In this document: positions 1-6,719 of the stretch, one piece after another
Position numbering within the stretch: the stretch's first letter is position 1
Layout: each line of letters starts with the position of its first letter
Source of the DNA: Nocardia sp. NBC_01503
Lineage (GTDB): Bacteria; Actinomycetota; Actinomycetes; Mycobacteriales; Mycobacteriaceae
Length of the DNA stretch: 64,000 nucleotides
Reading direction: 5' to 3'
Assembly (NCBI RefSeq): GCF_036327755.1
Contig: NZ_CP109596.1
Coordinates: 806,001-870,000 of the forward strand
Notes under the pieces: model-generated
Seen by the model: only the letters and a program-made list of their open reading frames with translations
Database searches by the model: none
What the model was told of the DNA's origin: nothing
Position numbers and translations under genes: made by a program

Positions 1-287
1 TGTTCGTCGCCCGCTTCATACAGCGCAGGGATCACCGTTTGAAAGATCGCCTCCGCTGGTTCTCTGATCAGCGACTCGCCCTCCCTGTACGAAGGGCGGT
101 CCACCAGTTGCTGCATGCGGACCACGGTGTAGATGAGTTGGGCCTGCGGGTCGAAGATGCCGACTGATTGACCACCACACCACCAGCGGATACGGCCCCA
201 CTGCCAGCGCCAGAAGTCCGGCTCGGGCATCTTGGTGGCGTCGAGTTCGAACTCGACCGCGAACCTCTCTGGGTCACCAACAATCAC
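1..287 (-). CDS. Imm42-like immunity protein (partial, runs off left edge)
   Basis: About 95 N-terminal residues are visible; the C-terminus lies before base 1. I translated this frame by hand. A GTG start at 287-285 is preceded by a GGAAAGGGG ribosome-binding site, and the protein then reads VIVGDPERFAVEFELD, followed by FWRWQWGRIRWWCGGQSVGIFD. The GDP-x-RFA-x-E-x-E-x-D start and the later W-x-GG-x-x-x-G segment match my memory of Imm42-family immunity proteins of polymorphic toxin systems, which neutralise a cognate secreted toxin in the cytoplasm. No toxin is visible here; it would have to lie to the left, or the gene is an orphan. It sits at the end of an element bounded by a tRNA-Lys fragment, which fits a mobile cargo gene. 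The family assignment is from memory of motifs and is moderately sure. Confidence 0.6.
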   Translation of the reverse strand, partial: MIVGDPERFAVEFELDATKMPEPDFWRWQWGRIRWWCGGQSVGIFDPQAQLIYTVVRMQQLVDRPSYREGESLIREPAEAIFQTVIPALYEAGDE

Positions 288-730
288 TGCGGACCACCAC
301 CCCTTTCCGAGACCGAGGGTATCTTCGCGATTCCCCTTAGAACCAAACGCCTCGCTGCGACCGGATGGGCAATCCCGAGTCCGCTGGGAGCACCCAAACG
401 CACTGAAATACCGCGACCCGTGCGGCTCGCGGCGGAACGGGAAGGTGCGCAATCCGAGATCATCTCGACCGAGGGAGCGCACTGAACTAGCTCATGGAGA
501 CCGGTCAGAGGTGGTCAGGCATCAGGGCTTGGAAGGTCAGTTGGCCGCGATCCACCGCAGGCGCCGAGCGCGGCCGGGATTCAACCCCGGCACCAAGAAT
601 TCCCCAAACTCTCAGAGCCGCTACGCGCGATTTCACGCACGTTGACGCAGGAAAACCGGCTACTCAACTTGATCCCCGAACAACGAACCCCACGTGGGAA
701 TCCATGCACTACCTGCACATTGACAAGAAC
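288..730. other. Non-coding end of integrated element
   Basis: No frame in this stretch shows convincing protein-like composition, a ribosome-binding site or recognisable motifs. The open frames on both strands look like chance readings of high-GC DNA. It probably holds the promoter of the Imm42-like gene (transcribed leftward) and the terminal DNA of the integrated element that ends at the tRNA-Lys fragment. Confidence 0.5.
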
Positions 731-774
731 TCTCGATCAGCGGGTTCGGGGTTCAAGTCCCTGATGGCGCACCA
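731..774 (+). repeat. att site: duplicated 3' half of tRNA-Lys
   Basis: The bases match the 3' half of an actinobacterial tRNA-Lys(CUU). They contain the 3' anticodon-stem strand ATCAGC, a T-arm with loop TTCAAGT between CGGGG and CCCTG, the 3' acceptor strand ATGGCGC, then A and CCA (771-774). The matching 5' acceptor strand GCGCCAT and the D-arm are absent upstream, so this cannot fold as a tRNA. A rho-independent terminator follows directly. This is the displaced chromosomal 3' end left when an element integrates into a tRNA gene. The intact tRNA-Lys should be at the other end of the element, left of the window. Sequence similarity to tRNA-Lys is certain; the integration reading is inference from known tyrosine-integrase behaviour. 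Confidence 0.85.
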
Positions 775-775
775 C

Positions 776-812
776 AAGATGGCTCCGACCGGATTCCGGT
801 CGGAGCCATCTT
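776..812 (+). terminator. Terminator of the original tRNA-Lys gene
   Basis: Near-perfect 18-base arms (AAGATGGCTCCGACCGGA and its complement) around one base, ending in TT, directly after the CCA end of the tRNA-Lys fragment. It is the original chromosomal terminator, now separated from its gene by the integrated element. Confidence 0.85.
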
Positions 813-963
813 CGTCTCTCTTGATCGGGTGTTGGCGAATGTCCGCGCAGAGCGTTCCAGTTGCGGACCCGTTGTGCCGCAGGCGGTCTCGCCGCCGGGT
901 GCGCGTTGGTGGCAAGCCGATTCGATCCGGGTCGACGACGGCGGGCGGCCGTATGTTGGAACG

Positions 964-1428
964 ATGACTGTCGATACACGCGCCATGCGGCCGAAGGCCG
1001 CCGTCGTCGCAACGGATCAGGACGCCGCTTCAGCCGCGATCGCGAGGGTGTTCGAACGTCTCGAAACCGCGCTCGCGGCAAAGGATGCCGTTGCGTTCGA
1101 CAGTGTCTTCACCGATGACGTGGTCTTCATCAATCCGGCGGGCTCGGTTTTCTCGAACTGGGATGAGCTGCACGCCTACCACCTGACCGCGATGCGGGAC
1201 AGCCCGGACGCCGAGGCGCACTACACGATTCTCGCGGTGCGGCTGCTTGCCGGTGGACATGCGATCGTCAATGTCGAGCAGACGCTGCGGACCCCGGATT
1301 TCTCGGTCACCAACCGCGGAACCTGGGTTTTCACCGAACGAGACGACAACTGGTGGGTCTGCTCGGTGCACAACACGAATGTGGCGGGCACAGCGGAACG
1401 GCATACGGCCGAAGCTGCCAGCGACTGA
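964..1428 (+). CDS. SnoaL/DUF4440-like NTF2-fold protein
   Basis: 154 residues. The layout is that of the NTF2-like superfamily: an N-terminal helix (VFERLETALAAKDAVAFDS), then the F-TDDVVF-I-P-G segment and four beta strands ending in TWVFTERDDNWWVCSVHNT. This arrangement is typical of the SgcJ/EcaC and DUF4440 group, small cone-shaped cytosolic proteins that are often isomerases, cyclases or of unknown activity. I cannot name a substrate. The ATG at 964 is chosen because earlier in-frame codons would read through the tRNA-Lys terminator. It stands alone, first gene of the chromosome after the att site. Confidence 0.75.
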   Translation: MTVDTRAMRPKAAVVATDQDAASAAIARVFERLETALAAKDAVAFDSVFTDDVVFINPAGSVFSNWDELHAYHLTAMRDSPDAEAHYTILAVRLLAGGHAIVNVEQTLRTPDFSVTNRGTWVFTERDDNWWVCSVHNTNVAGTAERHTAEAASD

Positions 1429-1552
1429 CTCGACCTCCGTGAAACGTCTCCGATGCCGCATTGACGGCGATTCGAATCGGCCAGGGTGACCCCGGAAGGG
1501 ATACGGGCCGGTCCGGATCGGCACCGGCGCAGACACTTTCGTGTGCGAGACC

Positions 1553-2047
1553 TCACCGGGCGTCCGGGCGACGTTGCGACGGGGCCGCGGCTTTGCGGTT
1601 CAGCTTCGAGAATGCCTGTCGGAGTTGAATGATGCGGATGCTGCCGGCTACCGCCATCACCAAGAGGCCGGCTACGGCGGCTACCAGGATCGCTACGCCG
1701 ACCGGCAGCATGAAATGCCAGCCCAGGAAGCCCAGGCGCACGCTACTGGTGTTCTGCACTACGAAGATCAACAGTGCGACCAGGAACAGGCCGCCGACAG
1801 TGAGGCTCACCCAGATGCTGCCCGCTCTGGTGCGGCGAATTCTGGACTCGCGCGGAGCCGACGGCGGTTGCGAAGTCGGCGGCGGCTCGGGGGGTGGTGC
1901 GGTGCGCGGCGGCTCGCGGGGTGGTGCGGTCTGCGGCGGTAGCTGAGTCGGGGGCGGGGCGGGCGGCACCTCACCTCGTCCGGCCGGAATGGGCGGCCTG
2001 CCCTGATCTGCGGGATTCACATCGCTCTCCTCTGGATTCGATACCAA
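1553..2047 (-). CDS. LapA-domain membrane protein with proline-rich N-terminus
   Basis: 164 residues. Residues 1-70 are rich in proline and probably cytosolic. Two membrane segments follow (about 77-97 and 113-135) with the short loop VQNTSSVRLGFLGWHF between them, the hallmark of the LapA/DUF1049 family. The tail is basic. LapA proteins act in envelope assembly in Gram-negative bacteria; in actinobacteria their role is unknown. A GTG at 2020-2018, nine codons in, has the better ribosome-binding site (GAGGAGAGC) and may be the true start, giving 155 residues. No neighbour suggests a pathway. Confidence 0.8.
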   Translation of the reverse strand: MVSNPEESDVNPADQGRPPIPAGRGEVPPAPPPTQLPPQTAPPREPPRTAPPPEPPPTSQPPSAPRESRIRRTRAGSIWVSLTVGGLFLVALLIFVVQNTSSVRLGFLGWHFMLPVGVAILVAAVAGLLVMAVAGSIRIIQLRQAFSKLNRKAAAPSQRRPDAR

Positions 2048-2114
2048 CGAGAGCTGGCGTCATACGTTCTCGTTGCAGACTTCTCTTCCAGGGTGATGCC
2101 CGTTTATCGGCCGC

Positions 2115-2513
2115 TCAATCGGAGTCGGCTATCGCCTCCCGCTCCCGGGTGAAGGTGTCGCTATTGGTCTGAACCGCGTGCGCCCAGGGAAGAGTGACCA
2201 GGTCGGGCGGAGCGCCCGGTCGAGGCGGTTTGACGGCCTGATCCGATACCAGGTGCCAGGCAGTGTGCAGCCGACCTTCGCGTATCAGGCCGGTGAAGGA
2301 GCAGATGGCGGGGGTGTCGCCGGGGGCGATGAAGGCGAATTGGGCGCACGGGCCCTGGTGCAGGCCGAGAATGGGAACTTCCTTGCCCGCGAAAACGCTG
2401 TCGGGCAAGGAAGTTTCGAAGGCGCCTTGGAGACGGCCCCCGGAGTCGTCGGTGATGGTCAGGCGCGAGCCGTACTCGTTGCGCCACCGGCCTTTCCAAT
2501 CAATATTCGGCAT
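2115..2513 (-). CDS. Avidin-family biotin-binding-like protein
   Basis: 132 residues, the usual avidin length. The start IDWKGRWRNEYGSRLTIT aligns with the streptavidin strand WYNQLGSTFIVT, and the end NSDTFTRE aligns with GHDTFTKV. By this alignment the biotin contacts Asn23, Ser27, Trp108 and Asp128 of streptavidin are kept (N12, S16, W86, D119), while Tyr43 becomes Phe32 and the Trp79/Trp92 sites look like Phe. No signal peptide is present, unlike secreted streptavidin, so the protein is probably cytosolic. Affinity for biotin may be reduced by the aromatic changes. It is a single gene downstream of an inverted repeat. Family call is good; ligand is inference. Confidence 0.8.
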   Translation of the reverse strand: MPNIDWKGRWRNEYGSRLTITDDSGGRLQGAFETSLPDSVFAGKEVPILGLHQGPCAQFAFIAPGDTPAICSFTGLIREGRLHTAWHLVSDQAVKPPRPGAPPDLVTLPWAHAVQTNSDTFTREREAIADSD

Positions 2514-2519
2514 GGTCCG

Positions 2520-2548
2520 CGAATACCCGCCCAGGGGTGGGATATTCG
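2520..2548. promoter_or_regulatory. Inverted repeat upstream of avidin-family gene
   Basis: CGAATACCC and GGATATTCG form a one-mismatch inverted repeat with an 11-base spacer, ending seven bases before the avidin-family ATG. It could be an operator or a leader hairpin covering the ribosome-binding site. No regulator is adjacent. Confidence 0.4.
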
Positions 2549-2614
2549 GTGCGGCCGTCTTGATCAAGCATGTAGGCCGACCGCCGAACCGACCCGGACG
2601 GCCCCGTGTCCATG

Positions 2615-2839
2615 TCAGCCCTGGCGAGGTGGAATCAAACCGAGGGCCGATCGAGGGCAGAGGGCGACGGCGTCCCGGGCGGCGGTGAGGTGCCGACGCG
2701 TGATGGTGGGATCGCCGGAGTGGTCGCGGGCGAGGGGGTAGCCCCAGTCGTCGCGATCGAGGATTTCGGGGAGCAGTTCGTTGCACAGTCCGCGTCCGTC
2801 GCATCGGGTCCAGTCGATGTGGAGCAGGAGATGGGTCAT
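2615..2839 (-). CDS. Small 3Fe-4S-type ferredoxin
   Basis: 74 residues. The motif DWTRCDGRGLC gives Cys13-x5-Cys19, and a single later Cys61 lies in ALCPRSAL. This C-x5-C...C-P pattern is that of actinobacterial one-cluster ferredoxins, where the middle cysteine of the 4Fe-4S motif is missing. The ATG overlaps the stop codon of the NuoF-like gene (ATGA), so translation is coupled and the ferredoxin is the last gene of the electron-transfer operon. It probably shuttles electrons to or from the NuoF-like flavoprotein. The ribosome-binding site is AGGAG. Confidence 0.85.
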   Translation of the reverse strand: MTHLLLHIDWTRCDGRGLCNELLPEILDRDDWGYPLARDHSGDPTITRRHLTAARDAVALCPRSALGLIPPRQG

Positions 2840-4107
2840 CGTGGGCTCCTGTATCCGGCCGCGCGGAGAGTGGCCTGACAGACGCCGCGCCGGTGCAACC
2901 GGACATCGTCGGCGAACGCGATGAGCGCGGAGCGGACCATCCGGGCGGTGCCGTCGGGGTGATGGCAGGATCCGCGACCGTCGACCAGGTGGGCCAGGCG
3001 CGCGATCTCCGCGGGATCGCCGCCACCGCGCCCATATGCCAGTTCGGTGAGATCCGCGGCGAGTTGTGGCAGCCCGTTCCGGCACGGCCCGCACTGGCCC
3101 GCGCTCTGTTCGGCCAGGTAGCTGGCGATATCGGCGCTGGCGCGCAGACCGCACTCGGTCAGTGGGAGCAGCCGGACGACTCCGGCGCCGGGCGTGGCGT
3201 GCAGCGGGCGCAGCCCGGCTGTCGACAGTGCCGACTGCGGCAGGGCAGTGCCGGGAATCCAGGTGCCGTGGTAGCCACCGATCAGCACGGCCCGCACGGT
3301 GCCGGGATCGGTGCGTCCGCCGCCTGCGATCAGATCGAGCAGCGGGGTGCCGATGGGTACCTCGACGACCCCTGTGACCACGGTGCGACCGAGGGTGACG
3401 AGCATGGTGCCGGGTTCCTCGGCCGTGCCCAGGGCACGAAACCAGTGCGGCCCGTAGCGGGCGATCAGGGCTATGTGCGCAAGGGTCTCGACATTGTGCA
3501 CCAATGTCGGCCGGCCATGTAATCCCTTGTGCGAGAGACTCATCCGTTGATCGCTGGGCAGCGCCGCTCGTCCTGCGATGCCGTTGACGACGGCGGACTT
3601 CTCACCGGAGAGGAAGGTGTCCGGGGCAACGGTGAGCTGGACGCGGGGCTCGCGGCATCCGGCGGCGAGGCGTTCGGACAATGCCCGGCGGACCGGCGTG
3701 AGCGCCGATTCGGCGGCATAGAGATGGCACTCGCGCGCACCGACGGCCGCGGCGGCAGCGGTGAGTCCGTCGAGCACCAGGTGCGGAGCCCGCGCGAGCA
3801 GCACCGCGTCCTTACAGCTCTCGGGTTCCCCCTCGGCGCCGTTGGCGATGAGGATCGGCCCGCGTTCCGCACCCGCTGCCGCCATCTTGCGCGCGGTGGG
3901 GAAGCCGGCACCACCGCGACCGCGCAATCCGGCCGCGGCGATCAGATCGATGAGAGCCCGCGGATTCGCCGCCGGAGCGAGCGGACCGTGACACGCGATG
4001 TGCGCGGCCAACTCCGGCCCGGCGGCGGCCAGCAGGCGGTGGGTCCCGGCGGGCGGGGCAGGGCGGACGGCGGGCTCGGCGACGATCAGGTCGTGATGGT
4101 TGTTCAT
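2836..4107 (-). CDS. NuoF-like flavoprotein (NADH:ubiquinone oxidoreductase 51-kDa/SLBB family)
   Basis: 423 residues, close to NuoF. GLRGRGGAGFPTARKM (about 60-75) is the glycine-rich NADH/FMN loop, and NGAEGEPESCKD (89-100) belongs to the FMN site. An SLBB-type segment follows (about 230-300). The C-terminal cluster region reads EQSAGQCGPCRNG (333-345) with a later Cys381. Compared with ESCGKCTPC in NuoF, the first cysteine is replaced by Ala336, so the 4Fe-4S cluster may be altered. It probably oxidises NAD(P)H and passes electrons to the membrane protein or ferredoxin encoded beside it. Start overlaps the upstream gene by ATGA. Good family call; exact electron route is inference. Confidence 0.85.
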   Translation of the reverse strand: MNNHHDLIVAEPAVRPAPPAGTHRLLAAAGPELAAHIACHGPLAPAANPRALIDLIAAAGLRGRGGAGFPTARKMAAAGAERGPILIANGAEGEPESCKDAVLLARAPHLVLDGLTAAAAAVGARECHLYAAESALTPVRRALSERLAAGCREPRVQLTVAPDTFLSGEKSAVVNGIAGRAALPSDQRMSLSHKGLHGRPTLVHNVETLAHIALIARYGPHWFRALGTAEEPGTMLVTLGRTVVTGVVEVPIGTPLLDLIAGGGRTDPGTVRAVLIGGYHGTWIPGTALPQSALSTAGLRPLHATPGAGVVRLLPLTECGLRASADIASYLAEQSAGQCGPCRNGLPQLAADLTELAYGRGGGDPAEIARLAHLVDGRGSCHHPDGTARMVRSALIAFADDVRLHRRGVCQATLRAAGYRSPR

Positions 4108-4670
4108 CGGATGCCCCGCTCCCGTGTTCGGCCGAATTCCGCGAAATCGCCGCTGATCCGCCAGGCCAGCGCGGCGGCCACGGCGAGCGTGCACGCCGCG
4201 GCGATGACGAGCATCCACGGCCGCCCCGCGTCGGTTCCCGCGCCGAGCGCATGGATCAGCGCGAGCGGCCAGAAAGCGTATGCGGCCCAATGGATCACAC
4301 GAAACACGCGGGGACCGATGCGGTGCCGCAGCAGCGCCGAGAGAGCGATCGCGACGAGCAGATCGACGGCGACGGTCCCCAGCCCCACCCACAGCGGACG
4401 GTAATCTCCCGCGAAGGGCACCAGGGTGTCGAGCAAATGCAGCTGGGAGTACGGATCCGCGAGCAGGCTGAGCACATGGACCCCGACCAACACGGTCGCG
4501 ATCAGCGCTGCGCCACGGTGCAATTCGGCGAGACCCGAGCGCGGCAGCAGCAGCGCCCGCCCGGAACGGGACCCGATCCCGGTGATCACCGCGACCGTCA
4601 GCATGGCGAGGGCGGTAGCTCCGCTGCCCCGGCCGAACGCCCAGAGTGCCTGGTCCAAGCTTGTCTGCAC
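4104..4670 (-). CDS. Ferric-reductase-like transmembrane protein
   Basis: 188 residues with five or six membrane helices: about 15-33, 50-70, 88-113, 124-144 and 150-170. Histidines in LAELHRGAAL, VGVHVLSLL, RVIHWAAYA and ALIHALG sit in pairs on adjacent helices, as expected for haem b ligands in the ferric-reductase-like (MsrQ/FRD) family. No flavin or NAD domain is fused, so the soluble part is supplied by neighbours. It overlaps the NuoF-like gene by four bases and is five bases from apbE. The operon context suggests transmembrane electron transfer from a cytosolic NAD(P)H/ferredoxin module to an extracytosolic flavinylated acceptor. Confidence 0.85.
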   Translation of the reverse strand: MQTSLDQALWAFGRGSGATALAMLTVAVITGIGSRSGRALLLPRSGLAELHRGAALIATVLVGVHVLSLLADPYSQLHLLDTLVPFAGDYRPLWVGLGTVAVDLLVAIALSALLRHRIGPRVFRVIHWAAYAFWPLALIHALGAGTDAGRPWMLVIAAACTLAVAAALAWRISGDFAEFGRTRERGIR

Positions 4671-4675
4671 TACGC

Positions 4676-5641
4676 CTACGTCCCTTCCCGATCGGTGGGC
4701 CAGTTACCCAAGGTGCTGGCCCGGCCATCGCGATCGACAAGCCGGGCGGGTAACCCGGATCGGCGCAGCCAGCCGAGTGCGTCCGCGCCGCGAACGATGC
4801 TGGCGGTGCTGGCCGCATTCGCCGCCAGGCACGATCCGGCGGCGACTGAGACGGTGCGCCACACCGGTTCTGCCGCCACCCCGGTCCGCGGATCGACGAT
4901 GTGGTGCACGAGCCGACCGCCGCGGAACCATTGCCGGCGCAGCGTGCTGGAGGTCGCCACCGCGGCCCCGCCCGGTAGCCGGATCTGGCAGCGCGGTTCG
5001 CCGGGCCCGTCCTGTACCTCGATCTGCCATCCGTCCGCAGGGGCCGGTCCGGCGGTGGCGATATCGCCACCGAGACCGACCAGCACGCCGCAGCCGAGTT
5101 CCCTTGCGACCAACCGTGCGGACTGGTCCGCGGCGAAAGCCTTTGCCGTGGCGCCGAGGTCGAGCAGCACACCATCGGGCACTGTCACAGTGCGATCCGC
5201 GAGGGCGATCGACGACCAATCGGCGCGCTGGGTAACCGTAACCCGCATGGGCGCAGCATTTTCCGCGGTAGCGGTGCCACCGATCAGGGTGTAGTCACGG
5301 TCATAGCCCAACCCGACCAGCACCGCCCCGACGGTCGGATCGACGTCACCGCCGGTTGTCTCCGCGACCTCGAGTGCGGCGCGCAGATACTCGGCGAACA
5401 GCGAACTGATCCGGACCGGACAGCCGCGGTGATCGGAGATCCGGCTGACCTCGGAGTCGCCGCGAAACCGGCTGCATGCCTTATCGACTGCGTCCAAGTA
5501 CGCGCGGACCAGACCGAAGGCCGCGTCCAGTACATCGGGATCGGTGACGACGAGACGGGCCGTGGTGCTCCACAGCGGCCAGTCCACGGCCGCGAGCGAT
5601 CGATCGATCTCTGGGTCGACCGCGACGCGTCCGGACATCAC
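4676..5641 (-). CDS. apbE: FAD:protein FMN transferase ApbE
   Basis: 321 residues. Family signatures are clear: ACSRFRGDSEVSRIS near the N-terminus, GGDVDPTVGAVL, LDLGATAKAFAAD (the K of the G-A-x-x-K-G-like motif), VGLGGDI and HHIVDPRTGV. ApbE covalently attaches FMN to Ser/Thr of partner proteins outside the cytosol, using FAD and Mg. No signal peptide or lipobox is present here, so the site of action is uncertain. The gene overlaps the preceding small-protein gene by four bases and belongs to the electron-transfer operon. Its substrate may be that small protein or a protein encoded elsewhere. Confidence 0.92.
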   Translation of the reverse strand: MMSGRVAVDPEIDRSLAAVDWPLWSTTARLVVTDPDVLDAAFGLVRAYLDAVDKACSRFRGDSEVSRISDHRGCPVRISSLFAEYLRAALEVAETTGGDVDPTVGAVLVGLGYDRDYTLIGGTATAENAAPMRVTVTQRADWSSIALADRTVTVPDGVLLDLGATAKAFAADQSARLVARELGCGVLVGLGGDIATAGPAPADGWQIEVQDGPGEPRCQIRLPGGAAVATSSTLRRQWFRGGRLVHHIVDPRTGVAAEPVWRTVSVAAGSCLAANAASTASIVRGADALGWLRRSGLPARLVDRDGRASTLGNWPTDREGT

Positions 5642-5901
5642 GATCCGCTCGAGCGCGCATGCGAGCCGCCCCGCCCGGACTGGATCCGCGGAACGGTACC
5701 TCCGGTCGTTCCGCTGTCGGAGCCGGGTGAATCCGATTGCCCTGCCGACGAACCGGTCCCGACCGCGGGCGTCGATACGTGTGCGGCGCTGGTATCCGAG
5801 TAGGCCGTCACCGAGGCGCCGATCGTGCCTGCCACCCCGAGCGCCAACAGCGCCCGGGTGGCATTGCGCCCGGCCCGGCGCCCGGGCTGCGATACCGCCA
5901 T
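5638..5901 (-). CDS. Small membrane-anchored or exported Ser/Gly-rich protein
   Basis: 87 residues. A basic start (QPGRRAGRNATR) is followed by one hydrophobic segment (ALLALGVAGTIGASVTAY, about 17-34), then a Ser/Gly/Thr-rich tail. It is first in the operon and overlaps apbE by ATGA, the position usually held by an FMN-binding-domain protein that ApbE modifies. No FMN-binding domain is visible. The tail has DSGTTGG, which loosely recalls the D-x-SGAT flavinylation motif; that resemblance is weak. It may be an extracytosolic flavin or electron carrier, or just a leader protein. Confidence 0.6.
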   Translation of the reverse strand: MAVSQPGRRAGRNATRALLALGVAGTIGASVTAYSDTSAAHVSTPAVGTGSSAGQSDSPGSDSGTTGGTVPRIQSGRGGSHARSSGS

Positions 5902-5928
5902 GGCGTACCTCTTATTCGTCTTACTCGT

Positions 5929-5946
5929 CGATGGTGAACACCATCG
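5929..5946. promoter_or_regulatory. Perfect inverted repeat between electron-transfer operon and two-component system
   Basis: CGATGGTG-AA-CACCATCG, eight-base perfect arms, in the 134-base gap between two divergent transcripts. A candidate operator for coordinate control of both. OmpR-type regulators usually bind direct repeats, so another factor is possible. Confidence 0.45.
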
Positions 5947-6035
5947 TGCTCACCTACTCTTGGAACGCTCTGAGAATTCGCCGCGCGAACGCTCCGAGCG
6001 GACCACCGTGGGAAATTCGGTGGCAGGCTGGCAGC

Positions 6036-6719
6036 ATGCTCGCTACCGCGATCGCCGGACCTCGGGTGTTGCTGATCGAAGACGACCGGCAACTCGCCGA
6101 GATGCTCTCGACGCTGCTGACCGAAGAGGGGTACCGGGTGGAGACTGCCCGGGATGGGCAGGCCGGGCTGCATCAGGGTTTGACCGGGGAGTTCGAGGTG
6201 ATGATCATCGACCGCGGTCTGCCGGTGCTGGAGGGTTTGGACCTGCTGCGCGTACTGCGCGAGCGCGCCGTCAGCACACCCGCGCTGGTCCTCACCGCTC
6301 GCGGGGCACTGGCGGATCGGGTGGAGGGTCTCGACGCCGGCGCCGAGGACTACCTGATCAAACCGTTCGAGATCCCGGAATTACTCGCGCGGGTACGGGC
6401 TCTGCACCGTCGACATCTCGCCGCCACGGCGTCCCTCCCGGTCGGCGGCCGGCTACTGGTTCTGTCCGACCGTACGGTCGTCGACCCGAGCGGCGCCCAC
6501 GACGATGTGGCATTGTCCGACCGCGAATGCGGGTTGCTCGCGGCGCTGGCCCGATCACCCCGGCAGGTGTTCACCCGGCCGCAGCTGCTCGAATTGGTCT
6601 TCGATCACGCCGATACGGTCGGCACCGTCGATACCTATGTGCATTATCTGCGCCGCAAACTCGGCCGCGAGGTCATCGACACCGTGCGTGGGCTGGGCTA
6701 TCAGCTCGGCCGCCGGTGA
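6036..6719 (+). CDS. OmpR-family response regulator
   Basis: 227 residues. The receiver domain (about 9-122) has the acidic pair IEDD, the phosphoacceptor Asp59 in VMIIDRGLPV, the Thr of LVLTARG and the Lys of EDYLIKPFE. The winged-helix domain follows (about 135-225), with LSDRECGLLAALARSP and VDTYVHYLRRKLG. It is divergent from the ApbE/NuoF-like operon and overlaps the kinase gene by GTGA, so it likely regulates that operon in response to a redox or envelope signal. ATG at 6036 is chosen because upstream codons run through the promoter region. Confidence 0.92.
   Translation: MLATAIAGPRVLLIEDDRQLAEMLSTLLTEEGYRVETARDGQAGLHQGLTGEFEVMIIDRGLPVLEGLDLLRVLRERAVSTPALVLTARGALADRVEGLDAGAEDYLIKPFEIPELLARVRALHRRHLAATASLPVGGRLLVLSDRTVVDPSGAHDDVALSDRECGLLAALARSPRQVFTRPQLLELVFDHADTVGTVDTYVHYLRRKLGREVIDTVRGLGYQLGRR

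Noticed and set aside
731..774. A functional tRNA gene
   Set aside because: The 5' acceptor strand, D-arm and a proper anticodon arm are missing, so it cannot fold as a tRNA.
4113..5175. Long frame extending the NuoF-like gene upstream through two other genes
   Set aside because: The part upstream of the ATG at 4107 is an off-frame reading of the membrane-protein and apbE genes, which have clear family motifs and ATGA overlaps.
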